Shown here in pieces: positions 63,020 to 64,000 of a stretch of DNA of 64,000 bases. Each line of letters starts with the position of its first letter. Position 1 is the stretch's first letter. A program made the translations under genes and the position numbers. The notes under the pieces were generated by a model that saw nothing but the letters and a program-made list of their open reading frames with translations, did not search any database and was not told the origin of the DNA. Origin of the DNA: Ascarosepion bandense (lineage: Eukaryota > Mollusca > Cephalopoda > Sepiida > Sepiidae). The stretch is taken from NCBI GenBank assembly GCA_037127315.1, contig JBBBDQ010001122.1:4952001-5016000 (forward strand), written 5' to 3'.

Positions 63020-64000
63020 TACTCAAAAAATTAGAGGAACACTTCGAAAACACATCAGATCTAAACAGTGGAAAATGATCTTGAATATCTTTCCTGATAA
63101 GCAGGTGATGAATTAGTAACAAAATGATGCCACATAATTTGATAGAAATGAAAATGATCACCCTATAGAGGGGGGAAATCAAAGACACCCCAAAAATAAA
63201 AGTGAAAAAAAATGATGCAGCAGACTGGTCCATTTTGCTAAAACGCCATTTAGAAACTCAAAATGATTCTCAGTAGTTTGTGTGCCCCCTCCCCCCACGT
63301 GCTTGTACGCATGCCTGACAACGTCGGGGCATGCTCCTCATGAGACGACGGATGGTATCCTGGGGGATCTCCCAGATCTGAAGCAGGGCACAACTGAACT
63401 CCTGGACAGTCTGAGGGGCAACCTGGCGGTACCGGATGAACCTAAACATACTGTCCCAGAGGTGTTATATTGGGTTTAGGTCAGGTGAATGTGGAGGCCA
63501 GTCAATGGTATCAATTCCTTCATCCTCCTGGAACTACCTGCATACTCTAGCCACATGAGGTCGGGAATTGTCGTGGTGCAGGAGGAACCCAGGTCCCACT
63601 GCACCTGCGTAGGTTCTGACAATTGGTCCAAGGATTTCATCCCGATATCTAATAGCAGTCAGTGTAGTGTAGAGGTTTGCGCGTCCATCTAGAGATATGC
63701 CTCCCCAGACCATCACTGACCCACCACCAAACCGGTCATGCTGAATGTTGCAGGCAGCATAACGTTCTCCACGGCATCTCCAGACCCTTTCACGTCTGTC
63801 ACATGTGCTCAGATTGAACCTGCTCTCATCGGTGAAGATCACAGCGCGCCAGTGGCGTAGTTGCCAATCCTGGTGATCTATGGCAAATACCAATCGAGCT
63901 GTACGGTGCTGGGCCCCCTACAGGACGTTGGGCCCTCAGGCCACCTTCGTGGAGCCTGTTTTTTATTGTTTGGTCAGAAACATTAACATCAGTGGTTTGC
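63020..64000 (-). mobile_element. Tc1-type DNA transposon, right part cut by window end
   Basis: The terminal sequence at 63020-63060 (TACTCAAAAAATTAGAGGAA, CACTTCGAAAACACATCAGA) looks like a Tc1 inverted-repeat end at a TA. It is followed by a 3' UTR and a transposase gene on the minus strand. The other end lies beyond 64000. The sequence recalls, from memory, Tc1 elements widespread in fishes and lampreys. Confidence 0.8.
63270..64000 (-). pseudogene. Tc1 transposase, partial, with stop at the third catalytic residue
   Basis: Cut-and-paste transposase of the DD34E Tc1 family. Minus-strand motifs in order: QTIKNRLHEGGLRAQRP (end of the DNA-binding domain, about 63950), a frame change near 63905, FTDESRFNLS (first D), VMVWGGISLDGRANLY, HHDNSRPHVAR (second D), IDTIDWPPHSPDLNPI and HLWDSMFRFIR. 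The codon between NPI and HLWD, normally the catalytic E, is TAA (63467-63465). A second frame change lies near 63535. The C-terminus MPRRCQACVQARGG is recognisable. The gene start is outside the window. Inactive as read. Confidence 0.9.

Noticed and set aside
1..64000. CRISPR arrays, bacterial operons, riboswitches, functional tRNA or rRNA genes
   Set aside because: Tandem repeats here have no unique equal-length spacers; gene content and repeats are those of an animal genome; the tRNA- and 5S-like sequences are degenerate and sit in SINEs or LTRs.

Overview
The window is repeat-rich, AT-rich animal nuclear DNA. A coleoid cephalopod, probably an octopus, is my best guess. The basis is a SINE family of about 300 bp with a tRNA-like head (13 full or partial copies), whose layout resembles the tRNA-derived SINEs described from octopus and squid, plus the mix of CR1/L2-like, RTE-like, Penelope-like, Tx1-like, Ty3/Gypsy-like, Tc1/mariner and Helitron sequences. 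The species call is inference. I see no confident host gene, only one possible terminal exon at 59009-59269.

Layout. 1-17.7 kb: scattered repeats. These are an unclassified 540-bp repeat (called family B here), Helitrons at 1810-2249, 5306-5979 and 13982-14689, A-rich and pyrimidine-rich tandem arrays, CR1-like fragments, SINE copies with a 5S rRNA head, a 90-bp-armed hairpin, and a hammerhead-ribozyme core on the minus strand near 12250. 17.7-29.8 kb: the centrepiece, a nearly full-length LTR retrotransposon. It has 440-bp LTRs that differ only by one A in a homopolymer, a 5-bp target duplication AGGTG, gag, and protease-RT-RNase H-integrase. Its 5' LTR is split by a full-length Tx1-like LINE of about 7.5 kb flanked by a 21-bp target duplication. 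29.8-41 kb: SINEs, family B copies, CR1 and Penelope fragments, a mariner relic, Helitrons, and a 680-bp A-rich array. 41-48 kb: a cluster of 3' ends of an RTE-like LINE interleaved with SINEs and CR1-like tails. 48-59 kb: Penelope fragment, hammerhead-like motifs, a Tc1-derived miniature element, a 603-bp foldback element, SINE, CR1 and RTE fragments. 59-64 kb: possible exon, SINEs, family B and C repeats, and the edge of a Tc1 transposon running out of the window.

The most interesting system is the LTR retrotransposon. Directly after the 5' LTR lie 12 bases exactly complementary to nucleotides 1-12 of metazoan tRNA-Phe (its 5' end, not the usual 3' end). Each LTR carries a degenerate tRNA-like sequence with a pol III B box and a GAA 'anticodon'. 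gag and pol overlap at a textbook -1 frameshift signal (GGGAAAC, 6-nt spacer, 10-bp stem). Other strong observations are an exact Helitron empty-site comparison, hammerhead ribozyme folds in three or four places, and SINEs in which a 5S rRNA head sits upstream of a tRNA-like head and the same body as the tRNA-only SINEs.

All element ages and activities are inferred by eye from the sequence. Family names come from motif recognition, not database searches.
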